From contig JAFUAY010000010.1 in the NCBI GenBank assembly GCA_017460515.1, positions 62,001-126,000 of the forward strand: 64,000 nt of DNA, in the 5' to 3' direction. Positions 35,473 to 44,200 of the stretch are shown here, in pieces. Source of the DNA: Prevotella sp. Its GTDB lineage: Bacteria; Bacteroidota; Bacteroidia; Bacteroidales; Bacteroidaceae. Below the pieces are notes generated by a model that saw only the letters and a list, made by a program, of their open reading frames with translations, ran no database searches and was not told the origin of the DNA. Position 1 is the stretch's first letter. Each line of letters begins with the position of its first letter. Made by a program: the position numbers and the translations under genes.

Positions 35473-35504
35473 TCATAATGAATAAACGACCGTCATTGAA
35501 CATA
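35469..35504 (+). other. Short gdhA-rlpA junction with alternative starts
   Basis: An ATG at 35469 overlaps the gdhA stop as ATGA and another at 35478 is in frame with the RlpA-like gene. The sequence ATAATGAATAAA occurs twice (35476 and 35503 onward). The ATG at 35505 best fits a signal peptide and aligns with the start of the FimB/Mfa2-like gene. Confidence 0.5.
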
Positions 35505-35603
35505 ATGAATAAAAAGATAGCTACCGCATTATTCCGTAGGCGCATAATTATACTATGCGTCCTACTCTTCAATGCGGTAGCAAACTCTACGCTCTACACT
35601 ATT
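35505..35603. repeat. Palindromic repeat copy 2, encoding the RlpA-like export signal
   Basis: Perfect 11-bp core arms GCTACCGCATT (35520-35530) and AATGCGGTAGC (35571-35581), with an inner hairpin (GTAGG-CGCATA with TATGCG-T-CCTAC). The right arm continues AAACTCTACGCTCTACAC. Left arm reads MNKKIATAL and right arm AVANSTLYTI in the RlpA-like frame. Confidence 0.85.
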
Positions 35604-36074
35604 CCCTCTACACAGCTCCACGCTCAGGCTTTTCACGGCATAGCTTCCTATTATGCGAAGCGGGCCACAGGTAGTATCACGGCAAATGGCGAACGACTGC
35701 ATCATGACTCCATGACCTGTGCCCACCGCACACTGCCGTTCGGTACGCTGCTGAAAGTGACGAACCTGGTGAACAACCGTTCCGTGATTGTACGTGTGAA
35801 CGATCGCGGACCTTATATCCGCAGACGTATTATCGACCTTTCGTGGGGTGCCGCCCGTGAGTTGGGCATGTTGCATCGCGGCATCGTGAAGGTGCAGTGC
35901 GAGTCGGCCTACAACATCACTATCCCCCTGAGGGCCGAACCCATGAAAATCGCACTTCCAAAGTTTGAGGAACTCAACATTGAACTGCCTAACACGCTGA
36001 AGCCCATCTGGCAGGAACAAGACCTGATTGTTCCTCTCAAAAAGGTAAAAACACAAGCCAAAAAGCGGAAATAG
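35505..36074 (+). CDS. RlpA-like septal-ring lytic transglycosylase domain protein
   Basis: A 189-residue exported protein with an RlpA-type double-psi beta-barrel (about residues 45-130). Conserved residues are visible in GIASYYAKRATG, the His in CAHRTLPFGT and the Asp in VRVNDRGPYI, the pair used to cut peptidoglycan lacking stem peptides. The signal peptide (n-region MNKKIATALFRRR, core IIILCVLLF, cleavage near LHAQA) is encoded almost wholly by a palindromic repeat. A basic C-terminal tail follows. No SPOR domain. It precedes the fimbrial operon but has a promoter gap after it. Confidence 0.85.
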   Translation: MNKKIATALFRRRIIILCVLLFNAVANSTLYTIPSTQLHAQAFHGIASYYAKRATGSITANGERLHHDSMTCAHRTLPFGTLLKVTNLVNNRSVIVRVNDRGPYIRRRIIDLSWGAARELGMLHRGIVKVQCESAYNITIPLRAEPMKIALPKFEELNIELPNTLKPIWQEQDLIVPLKKVKTQAKKRK

Positions 36075-36124
36075 TTCGTTTTTCAACGTTTTTTTCGTTA
36101 AATCCATTACTTTTCTCCTATTTT

Positions 36125-36157
36125 TTTGCAGTAATTAGAAGAAAAGAGGTATATTTG
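36125..36157 (+). promoter_or_regulatory. Promoter of the fimbrial operon
   Basis: TTTG (36125-36128), 21-bp spacer, TATATTTG (36150-36157) followed by CAA. The only clear promoter before the genes at 36221-52103. Leader about 55-60 nt. Confidence 0.7.
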
Positions 36158-36220
36158 CAACCAATAGTAGCAATACTATATTAGTAACGATTGCAAAAAA
36201 CTGACTAAAACGAACTATAA

Positions 36221-37480
36221 ATGCGGTTCACCGCACTGTTGACATATCTATTCCTGTCAATGATTTCATTGGCACAGACGAGCCCTCATCATAGCCAAGA
36301 CTCATTGCTTACCGACACGCTCCAGCTGTCGGCACGCATTGTTTTTCCCCTTGGCAGGGCGAATATCGACACCCGCCTGGACAACAACAGTTATGAGCTA
36401 GGCAAGGTTAACAGCACGCTGGGCACTATTCGCAATGACACCAGCTACACCCTTCGACGTATTACCATCAGCGGCTTCAGCTCGCCTGAAGGTCCGCTGG
36501 CTCTCAACCGCCGACTGTCACGCGAGCGTATCGACAGTCTCAAGGTCTATCTTTCAGAGCGAATAGACCTGCCGCCTGGCAAGATCAAAGCCCGTGAATG
36601 GGGCGAGGATTGGAAAGGCGTTGAGGCTTTCGTCTTGCAATGTAGTGATAAACAGCTGCCCCATAGGGCGCAACTGCTTAATATCATCCGCCTGCATTGG
36701 CCCGATGAGGTGAAGGAGCGCCAGATTCGTCGTCGTTATCCGCAGGACTTCCAGTACCTGATGCGCCACTGCATGCCCTTTTTGCGCCGTGCCGAACTTT
36801 CCCTCAATTTTTTATACGCGCGTGTGCATAACGCCAGCGTAAGCGCTAGCGTGTGCGATGGTTCTCCCATCGTTCCCCCCGTTGACACCATCGCTCCCTC
36901 TGTTGACACCATCACTTCCCCCGTTGATACCCTCCCCGTTATTCCTTGTCCCAGCGACCATCGCTTTGCTGTAAAGAGCAACCTGCTCTATGATGCAGCG
37001 TTGATTCCCAATATTGGCATTGAGGTCTATCTGGGAAAACGACTGTCGCTGACTGCCGACTGGTTCTACACTTGGTTCTCGTCAGACAATCGTCACCGCT
37101 ACTGGCAGGGCTATGGTGGCTATCTGGGTGCCCGTTACTGGTTCAGTCCGCTGATTAGCAAGGACCGTCCCTGCTCACCTTTTGACTTCAAGGGCCATCA
37201 CTTAGGCATCTATATGCAGGGCATGACCTATGATGTGGAATGGGGCGGACGCGGCTATCAGGCAGCCCACTTCGGCTTCGGTGGCGGTGTGGAGTATGGC
37301 TATGCTTTCAAGTTGAATCGTTGTCTCCGTCTCGACCTGTCTCTTGGAGTAGGCTTCCAGGACGGTGAATATAAGGAATACGTTCCCCTCGATGGTCACT
37401 ATGTGTGGGATAGCACCCATAAGCGCCACTGGTGGGGACCCACTAAGGCCGAAGTGTCACTGGTGTGGGTGATTAAGTGA
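36221..37480 (+). CDS. OmpA-like plus DUF3575 outer-membrane protein of a fimbrial locus
   Basis: A 419-residue exported protein. After a signal peptide (YLFLSMISLAQ) comes an OmpA-like segment (about residues 35-200, with ITISGFSSPEGPLALNRRLS, typical of the peptidoglycan-binding fold). A linker of four PVDTI-like repeats (about 220-240) leads to a DUF3575 beta-barrel (about 247-419, FAVKSNLLYDAALIPNIGIE to the C-terminal EVSLVWVIK). Such proteins often head Bacteroidales Fim/Mfa-type loci. First gene of the operon, 10 bp before the FimB/Mfa2-like gene. Confidence 0.82.
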   Translation: MRFTALLTYLFLSMISLAQTSPHHSQDSLLTDTLQLSARIVFPLGRANIDTRLDNNSYELGKVNSTLGTIRNDTSYTLRRITISGFSSPEGPLALNRRLSRERIDSLKVYLSERIDLPPGKIKAREWGEDWKGVEAFVLQCSDKQLPHRAQLLNIIRLHWPDEVKERQIRRRYPQDFQYLMRHCMPFLRRAELSLNFLYARVHNASVSASVCDGSPIVPPVDTIAPSVDTITSPVDTLPVIPCPSDHRFAVKSNLLYDAALIPNIGIEVYLGKRLSLTADWFYTWFSSDNRHRYWQGYGGYLGARYWFSPLISKDRPCSPFDFKGHHLGIYMQGMTYDVEWGGRGYQAAHFGFGGGVEYGYAFKLNRCLRLDLSLGVGFQDGEYKEYVPLDGHYVWDSTHKRHWWGPTKAEVSLVWVIK

Positions 37481-37627
37481 AGAGTGAAGAATGAATAGTA
37501 AGAGAATAGCTACCGCAATGAAGAGGCTGGGACGATGGACAGGTGTTCGTCGCCGCATGGAGACTCTTTGCACCGCTCTTATCAGTGCGGTAGCAAACTA
37601 TTCACTATTCACTATTATCTGTTCACT
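37481..37627. repeat. Palindromic repeat copy 3, encoding the FimB/Mfa2-like export signal
   Basis: Perfect 9-bp core arms GCTACCGCA (37509-37517) and TGCGGTAGC (37586-37594), flanked by AGTGAA/GAATAGT-type arms on the left and TATTCACTATTCAC on the right. Left arm reads MNSKRIATAM, right arm AVANYSLFTI in the downstream gene frame. Starts at the stop codon of the preceding gene. Confidence 0.85.
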
Positions 37628-38546
37628 GTTCATGTCCTGCGAGTACAAGGACCTTTGCTACGACCATAACCACTGGGCGTTGGCTACTCCTGCCTTTGAC
37701 TGGAGCAAGGCGCCGAGCGCTAATCCTAAGAGTATGACGGTGCTCGTCTATGATAAGGCGAGCCTTGGTAGTGAGCCTGAGCGCTACGACTACCGACTGG
37801 TGCCTCCCTATCCTGAGATTCGCCTGACCCCAGGTGATTATCAGGCGCTGACCTATAACAACGATACTGAGACTATCCTGCTGCGCGGATTGGAAGAGCC
37901 TTCAACTGTAGAGGCCTACACCCGCACCTCGTCTATCGAGGAAGGCACCATGATAGATACCCGTGCACAGATGCCGCGAGCCGCTGGCAACGAGCCCGTT
38001 ATCCTGGAGCCCGACTTCCTATGGGCAGGGCTCTCAGAAGATATCCATATCAGTCTCGACTCCCTCTATAAGATCAAGATGATGCCCGAGCCCCGCTTCG
38101 TTGAGATAGATATCACCGTTAAGAACGTGCCTAACCTGAAATATGTAGGTCAGATGGGTGGAGCCCTCACGGGCCTCGCCGCATCAATCTTCCTTGAGAC
38201 GGGCAAGCTGAGCGAGAACACCGCTACGCAGGCATTTACTTGTGAGGCCGTTGATGGCAGCACCATTCACATGAAGTTCCGTTGCTTTGGCCATTGTCCC
38301 TATCATGCTGAAGAAAACAAAAATCAGCATGTGTTCACCCTCTATGCCGTCCTTGCCGACGGTTCAAAATGGTACTACACACAGGATGTCTCTGAACAGA
38401 TGCATGACCCAGAGACCAATCCTGATGAGTACAACCTCTATCTGGAGCTCGACGAGCTACCTATCCCCAAGCCTATCGTCAACGGCTCCGGCTTCCAGCC
38501 CACCATCGACGACTGGCAAGGTGTTGAGATCGACGTTGGAATGTAA
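37491..38546 (+). CDS. FimB/Mfa2-type fimbrial anchor lipoprotein
   Basis: A 351-residue lipoprotein of the FimB/Mfa2 family that caps and anchors Mfa/FimA-type fimbriae in the outer membrane. The lipobox SLFMSC is followed by EYKDLCYDHNHW, a characteristic family start. Two beta-sandwich regions follow (PEIRLTPGDYQALTYN and VEIDITVKNVPNLKYVGQMGGALTG). The n- and h-regions of the signal peptide (starting MNSKRIATAM and ending SAVANYSLFTIICSLFM) come from palindromic repeat copy 3. Frame and length are intact. Confidence 0.88.
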   Translation: MNSKRIATAMKRLGRWTGVRRRMETLCTALISAVANYSLFTIICSLFMSCEYKDLCYDHNHWALATPAFDWSKAPSANPKSMTVLVYDKASLGSEPERYDYRLVPPYPEIRLTPGDYQALTYNNDTETILLRGLEEPSTVEAYTRTSSIEEGTMIDTRAQMPRAAGNEPVILEPDFLWAGLSEDIHISLDSLYKIKMMPEPRFVEIDITVKNVPNLKYVGQMGGALTGLAASIFLETGKLSENTATQAFTCEAVDGSTIHMKFRCFGHCPYHAEENKNQHVFTLYAVLADGSKWYYTQDVSEQMHDPETNPDEYNLYLELDELPIPKPIVNGSGFQPTIDDWQGVEIDVGM

Positions 38547-38670
38547 GAGAGAACTAATGACATAATGTATAACCCACTTAAAAAACTATTACAACACGAA
38601 ACAGACAGCAAAGAACAGAAAACAATTTAGAACAAACAATTTTTTTATTCACTTTTAATTTTATACAATT

Positions 38671-39834
38671 ATGAAAAAAAATCTTTTATTCCTTGCAATG
38701 GCAGCCGTAGCGCTTGCCTCTTGCAGCAATGACGAGACGACATCGGTCAACGAGAGTCTCAAAGATGCTAATGCCATCAGCTTTAGGCCGTTTATGAACA
38801 ACATAACTCGTGGTGCTACAGACGCTGGTGTAATGACTGCTTTCGCAACAGGTAATTCCTTTAATGTGTATGCAGATTATGATGGAAGCAAATATTTCCA
38901 AACGGATTTTACAAAACAAGATGGAAGTACATTTACTTCATCAAACAAGTATTATTATCCTTCAGACCTTGGCGCTGCTAAAGGAACTGAGCCTGAAACT
39001 TATAAAACTTTAACATTTACTGCTATTTATGGAGCGACTCAAATAGCTAACACTGCTGGTGCTATTGATGATTATACTCCAGCCGCCGCAGCAACATCGC
39101 AAGTGGATGTCCTTGTAGCTAAAAGAGCTATTACTTCAAGCCCTGGTTCTACTGGAGTCGTATTGGATTTCCGTCATGCACTATCTCAGATAGTCGTTAA
39201 AGTAAAGAACACAAATGCCAACTTGAAATTAACCATTTCTGATGTGCAGATAGGTCAGGTAAAGACTATTGGTGATTTTGCTTATACAGGTGATGGTACA
39301 GGCAAAGTTGCTCAAAGTGATTGGACTCCTGCAACTCCAGGAGCCTATACACAATCTTCACTTGGTGTTACGTTTACTGGAACGAATGGTGGTACAAGGG
39401 ATAACGAGGTTGTAACGCTGGGATCTCCTTGGCTGATAGTTCCGCAGGATAAGGTTAACACTGCTGAGTATTCTACAGCAAATGATCCAGCTCCATCTAT
39501 TACAAGCTCAACGACACCTAATATTGTTGGTAACTATTTGGCCTTGAAGATGACTATTAAGAACAACGATGCTAGTGGTACTGTTATTGCTTCTGAAAGA
39601 TGGTGCTGTTGGCCTATTGATCAAGATTTTGATCCTGGATACAAGTATGTATTCATTATTGATGCAGGCTCAGGCGGCTATCAGCCTGTTGATATCAATA
39701 ACGATAAGACAGATCTTGATCCAGTGCTTGGTGATGTAATCGTATTCTCTGCTTCTTGCACTATTGCTGATTGGGATACCGATTTGAATGGCGATTCTAA
39801 TGATGATGACGATATAGACGTTAATATTCCCTAA
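38671..39834 (+). CDS. Fimbrillin-family major-subunit-like lipoprotein
   Basis: A 387-residue fimbrillin-type lipoprotein (Mfa-like/FimA-like). Signal peptide MKKNLLFLAMAAVALASC with lipobox LASC, then NDETTSVNE. Family segments include LDFRHALSQIVVKVKNTN and PWLIVPQDKV. The C-terminus is an Asp/Asn-rich strand (DWDTDLNGDSNDDDDIDVNIP), possibly a Ca-binding or donor strand. Codon use is visibly more AT-rich than in flanking genes. In this family Arg-gingipain-like cleavage after an N-terminal segment (here perhaps near NNITRG) frees the donor groove. A 10-bp hairpin follows the stop. Confidence 0.85.
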   Translation: MKKNLLFLAMAAVALASCSNDETTSVNESLKDANAISFRPFMNNITRGATDAGVMTAFATGNSFNVYADYDGSKYFQTDFTKQDGSTFTSSNKYYYPSDLGAAKGTEPETYKTLTFTAIYGATQIANTAGAIDDYTPAAAATSQVDVLVAKRAITSSPGSTGVVLDFRHALSQIVVKVKNTNANLKLTISDVQIGQVKTIGDFAYTGDGTGKVAQSDWTPATPGAYTQSSLGVTFTGTNGGTRDNEVVTLGSPWLIVPQDKVNTAEYSTANDPAPSITSSTTPNIVGNYLALKMTIKNNDASGTVIASERWCCWPIDQDFDPGYKYVFIIDAGSGGYQPVDINNDKTDLDPVLGDVIVFSASCTIADWDTDLNGDSNDDDDIDVNIP

Positions 39835-39870
39835 TCCATAAGACTATCAAATGAATTAGAACCAACTATT

Positions 39871-39895
39871 CCGGAGGGAGCACCCCTCCCTCCGG
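39871..39895 (+). terminator. Strong hairpin after the first fimbrillin gene
   Basis: A perfect 10-bp stem CCGGAGGGAG/CTCCCTCCGG with a 5-base loop 36 bp after the stop. No T-tract follows, so it may stabilise the 3' end of the fimbrillin message or partly stop transcription before the next genes. Confidence 0.65.
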
Positions 39896-39931
39896 ATTAT
39901 CAAAAAACAGTTGAATGGAGATGAAGATGAA

Positions 39932-40165
39932 GTTGCATTGAAACTATGATGAAGTTACATAGATATTACGACCCAATTACTTAGATATTACACCGTAAAA
40001 GCTTAGAGATTGCATCGTAATAACTAAGTAACTGCAACGTAAAAGCATTGTGACTGCATCGTAAAACCATAGGAACTCCAAGAGCAAAGCCTAGGAACGC
40101 TCATAGCGAAACTAGGGAACGCGCCAAGCGAAATTAGGGAACGCTCAAGGCAAGACTAAGAAACG
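39932..40165. repeat. Degenerate array with exact 22-bp period
   Basis: About ten consecutive 22-bp units fill most of the 345-bp gap between two fimbrillin genes. Later units run AA-x-CTAGGGAACGC-x-CAAGCG-like; earlier ones run ACTTAGATATTACACCGTAA-like. Neighbouring units are more alike than distant ones, so the sequence drifts gradually along the array while the 22-bp spacing is kept. No spacers, no reading frame and no promoter box were found in it. Confidence 0.8.
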
Positions 40166-40179
40166 AAAAAAAGAAGAAA

Positions 40180-41277
40180 ATGCGAAAAAACCTCATAACC
40201 TCATGCAACACAGCTGAAACGCCTTTATACAAAGGATTTCAGACACATGAGGTTTGCTTCAAAAACCTCATACAAACCTCATCTAAACCTACCGTGAAAT
40301 GGTTGGTGATGATGGCTGCACTCCTGCTGACAGCCTGTTCGAGTGATAGCAGCGACTCTGACATCTACGCCCCCAACACCAGCGCCGAAGCCAACAGGAT
40401 TCGCTTCAACGCCGATGTTTGGCGCATGATGGAGACGCGTGCCGCCACCTTCGACTCGCAGTCAGCCCTGCAAACCGAAGCCGCCTTCACCGCTGCTGCC
40501 TATACACACAACACCACAACGGCCTACTTCAGCCCTGTACAGATTGATTGGGTTACTGACAGCTGGGAGTTCTCTGACGGTAAGCACTACTGGCCCACCT
40601 CAGGCTCTCTGGACTTCTTCGCCTATATGCCTGCTTCTGCCTCCCTGCCCAGCTACATGGGTGCAGGTCCCACCTATTCAGTCATTGACACCAACGATGA
40701 CAAAGAGCCTGACGCCCAGGAAGTCAGCTTCACCTGCACCTCCCTGCCAATGACCTCAGCAGGACAGAGCACCCTGAAGGAGTTCATCTACGCCCTCGCT
40801 GCCGATCAGGACAAAGCAGGCACCAACAGTACCCTGCAGCCCACAGCTGGCGAGGTAGCGCTGACCTTCAAGCATCCCTTCGCCCGCATCAAGTTGCAAC
40901 TGTCAGCCTCACAGTCAAAAGAGGTGACTATCAATACCATCACCTTTAAAAACATAAAAGCGACAGGCAGCTATACCCATAGCGCAGGATGGAGCAGTCT
41001 TGATGACAATACAGACCTCGTGGTAACGCTTAATCAGACATATTCCATCACAGGGGCTGTACAAGACCTTGGCAGCTACATCATGATACCCCAGGCTTGG
41101 GCAGGCGTAATAGAAGTCAGCGCGTCTTGGAAAGTATGGGATGAGCCCATCGAAGACGAAGGACTTACAGCCACCGTTCCTGCAACGTGGCAACCAGGTT
41201 ATAGCTACACCTATTCATTCACCATCAGCGAACGCGACTTGATAGTGGATTCATCAAAATACACGGAGCAATGGTAA
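40180..41277 (+). CDS. Fimbrillin-family lipoprotein (accessory or tip-type subunit)
   Basis: A 365-residue fimbrillin-like lipoprotein. The lipobox LLLTAC at about residues 50-54 is preceded by an unusually long n-region (about 42 residues) encoded by a CCTCAT/ATGAGG palindrome. Fimbrillin features are VALTFKHPFARIKLQLSAS and the C-terminal WQPGYSYTYSFTISERDL. The true start may be internal, but no ATG lies between the first codon and the VMM just before the lipobox. Its stop overlaps the start of the giant gene by 7 bp, so the two are translated together. Confidence 0.82.
   Translation: MRKNLITSCNTAETPLYKGFQTHEVCFKNLIQTSSKPTVKWLVMMAALLLTACSSDSSDSDIYAPNTSAEANRIRFNADVWRMMETRAATFDSQSALQTEAAFTAAAYTHNTTTAYFSPVQIDWVTDSWEFSDGKHYWPTSGSLDFFAYMPASASLPSYMGAGPTYSVIDTNDDKEPDAQEVSFTCTSLPMTSAGQSTLKEFIYALAADQDKAGTNSTLQPTAGEVALTFKHPFARIKLQLSASQSKEVTINTITFKNIKATGSYTHSAGWSSLDDNTDLVVTLNQTYSITGAVQDLGSYIMIPQAWAGVIEVSASWKVWDEPIEDEGLTATVPATWQPGYSYTYSFTISERDLIVDSSKYTEQW
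40198..40253. repeat. CCTCAT palindrome in the N-terminal codons of the second fimbrillin
   Basis: Outer arms ACCTCATG (40198-40205) and CATGAGGT (40246-40253) enclose an inner hairpin (TGAAA-CCTTT with AAAGG-TTTCA, 40215-40241). Further ACCTCAT copies lie on both sides. It is a third type of palindromic element read as protein at a gene start in this window. Confidence 0.75.
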
Positions 41278-44200
41278 GACGTAGACATATCATCATACTA
41301 ATGGCACTCCTGCTGATGGCGGGAGGAGCTACTGAAGCGTGGGCATTTAAGGTTACCTACCATATCCTGACATTGCCACTTGATCACGAGAAAGGTACTG
41401 CAAATACAAAGTTATCTTATGACGGATGGCGCATGGAGGCCGTGAGAGTCGTCTTTAGCGATGCCAGCACTGTAGAGTTGCCTGCTCACTTTAAGAGTCC
41501 GCTGGCAAAGAATTTCACGTTCTATCCAGAATCGGTGATCAAGAAAGACGGTACGGCTCATGATATTTATCAAAACAACTCAAAATTCAAGTATTTCCTC
41601 TACAAAGCCCCCCTTGCCCCTTATGTAAAAGTGACAGTAAGTGAACATGCAATCACTAATGAAGTGATTAGTAATGAGAGTGCATGGAGTGCAGCAGCAA
41701 GCAGCAACAAGAAGACGGCCACCAGCTATGCCAACATGGAATCACAGGTCGGTTCACTTGCCGATGGTGATTATTACTTTAGCTTTCAGGATGTATGTCT
41801 GGCAGAAGGTGACGGAGGTGCTGAAATCCCAAGCAATGACTATCACATCTATGTGACCTATGAATACGATGCTGACAATACGATTGCGAAGCTTGATGGC
41901 TCCGAGAGCTACAATATTACCTTAGGTGATGGATTCCTGGCTTTCAACAGAGGCCGTAACAACCGCCCCGCAGTCATTCCGAAGCAGTACGTATCAGCAG
42001 AACAGCTGGCCAGCGATGAATTTGTCTATGTAGATGTCTCTAAGGTAAAGAATAGTTCAATTACTGCTTATTGGGAAGATAAGTCTGGTAAAAACAAGAA
42101 CAGGAGAGAGGATGTGGAATCCCAGTTCCATTTTAAGTACCTTTACGAAGGAGAAGACCCATACAACATCACCATTCGTTCTGCCTATAATAATGAGGAT
42201 ACATATTACATTGAACAAGACACCTACGATGCTGACTATGTAAGGAAATACTATAAAGGTGCCGTTTTATTTGGTAATAGCGTAGGTGCAAAAATATATT
42301 TTGCAAGTGATGACGATGTAAAATATACAACAGTCTATAATTCCGTTGAAGCTGAGGCTGATGCCACCCTCGTGAGCTCTGAATCAAAGCCAGGCTATTA
42401 CCGCAGTTACGGCACTGTTTATAATTCGTTCGCATTGTTGAGTTCCAAAGCCTTGGACGGCAGTAAAGACGGCTATGTCTTTATGGGAACCAGGATTTTC
42501 AACGCTAACGGATCATACAAGGATCCTGGTACCGGCAAATATTACTATTTGCGTAGCGATCATAACGATCCGTATTACCAGGCGATGACACCTGCAACAG
42601 CTGTAACGAGTCACTCTACCGACAAGCAAATGTATGCAATAACGACAGTCAACTTCAAGGTGCCTACACCCTTCTATAATCCTAGCGGTACTGATGAGGA
42701 GAAAGCCGCTCACACGCTGACTGCCTCTATCGACATGAGTGAATATACATTTTCGACAGCAGATATTAGTGACGCAGATATCCCTGTCTCGCTCAAGCGT
42801 AAATATTGCAACATCAACGGCTACTACAAAGATGCAGCGCGAACGCAAGCAATAACGAAGTATTCAGATCTGGGCGAAGGACGTGACATCTATTTGGGCT
42901 ATGAGGTATTACCGTCTATACCTTTCCGGACCATCACACCAGCAGCCAGCTATTCGTCTGCCACCTGGAATGCTGCCACATGGTATGAGTTGACGGATGC
43001 AGAAAGCAGTCAGGTGGATGGCAAGAAACTGAAATACGACGGCTCAACCAATTTCAAGAACAACGGTGCTGACGGCGATTACGTGAAGGCCAGCGAGTTT
43101 GCCTTCATTGGCGACCCCTATGAGCTGAGAGTCATCAGCCGCAGTCAGACATCAGGTGCTTCACCCTCCTATGTTGGTGTAGCATCGAATACTCCTTCCT
43201 CAGGAACAGCCTTCACAGCCAGCAGCACAGCTTATAGTGGTAATGTTTGGGAGGTATCTGATGATGCAACAGCAGGCAGCTTCTTGTTGCGTAAATATAA
43301 GGGCGAAGGGTATTGGAACTGGACAACGGACCATCTGAGTCAGGACATCTCCTATTCAACAGCATCCCATACCTATAATGTGCCTAATAGTAACGCTCAT
43401 ACTATCACCTTTAATATTACCAACCTGACCTATGCAGATGGTAATTATATCAAAGTGACTGCGGGCGGAACGAATGCAGATCAGGTAACGGCTACTTCTC
43501 CTGTTTTGAGTACAGGTACCCAAACAGTCAGTTCTGATGGCAAGGCTACTGTTACGGTTTCTATAAAAGCAAGGGGCGCAAGTAACAAGACGTTTACCAT
43601 AACCATCACCGAGTATAATTCAAGTGATGCCGTTGTCGGTACGGCTTCTGTGATTACCATCAACCAGAATGTTTCAACTGCCTATGCGGGCAATGCTGTC
43701 GAATACAGCACTTCATCGTCAACCCGCATCAAGGTGATGGAACTGCCCACGCGCACCTTTACTTATAAGATTGTTGACTTGGCAGGAAACGTAGCCGCTA
43801 CAGCCTCTGTGAGCCAATCGATCTTCACCCCGCTATCGCTGGCCACTATCCCCAGCATCATTGTCAGTCCATTCTTGGTGGGCGAGACGCTGACATTCTA
43901 TTCATCATTTAATAATGGTAGCGGTCCTGGTACGGGAACAAGCCGTACTCACCTGACGTCCACAATCACAGAGACTTCCAATTCGAATCATGACATCTAC
44001 GTCAAATATACCACCAGTCATCTTAGGGAAAAACCAATTCAATTGAGTGAAGACCAGACGTTCTTCGTCAAACTGAACGGGCAGTATCTCTATTATGATG
44101 CTGGAGTCATTAAGAGCAGTGCAACGTCTACAGATGCTGATGCATACAAGTGGTTGTTAAGAGCCCGCGATCCTTATGCGATGCTGATTGATAACCTTGC

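Noticed and set aside
39932-40165. Possible CRISPR array
   Set aside because: The period is 22 bp with no distinction between repeat and spacer, units drift in sequence, and no cas genes are present.
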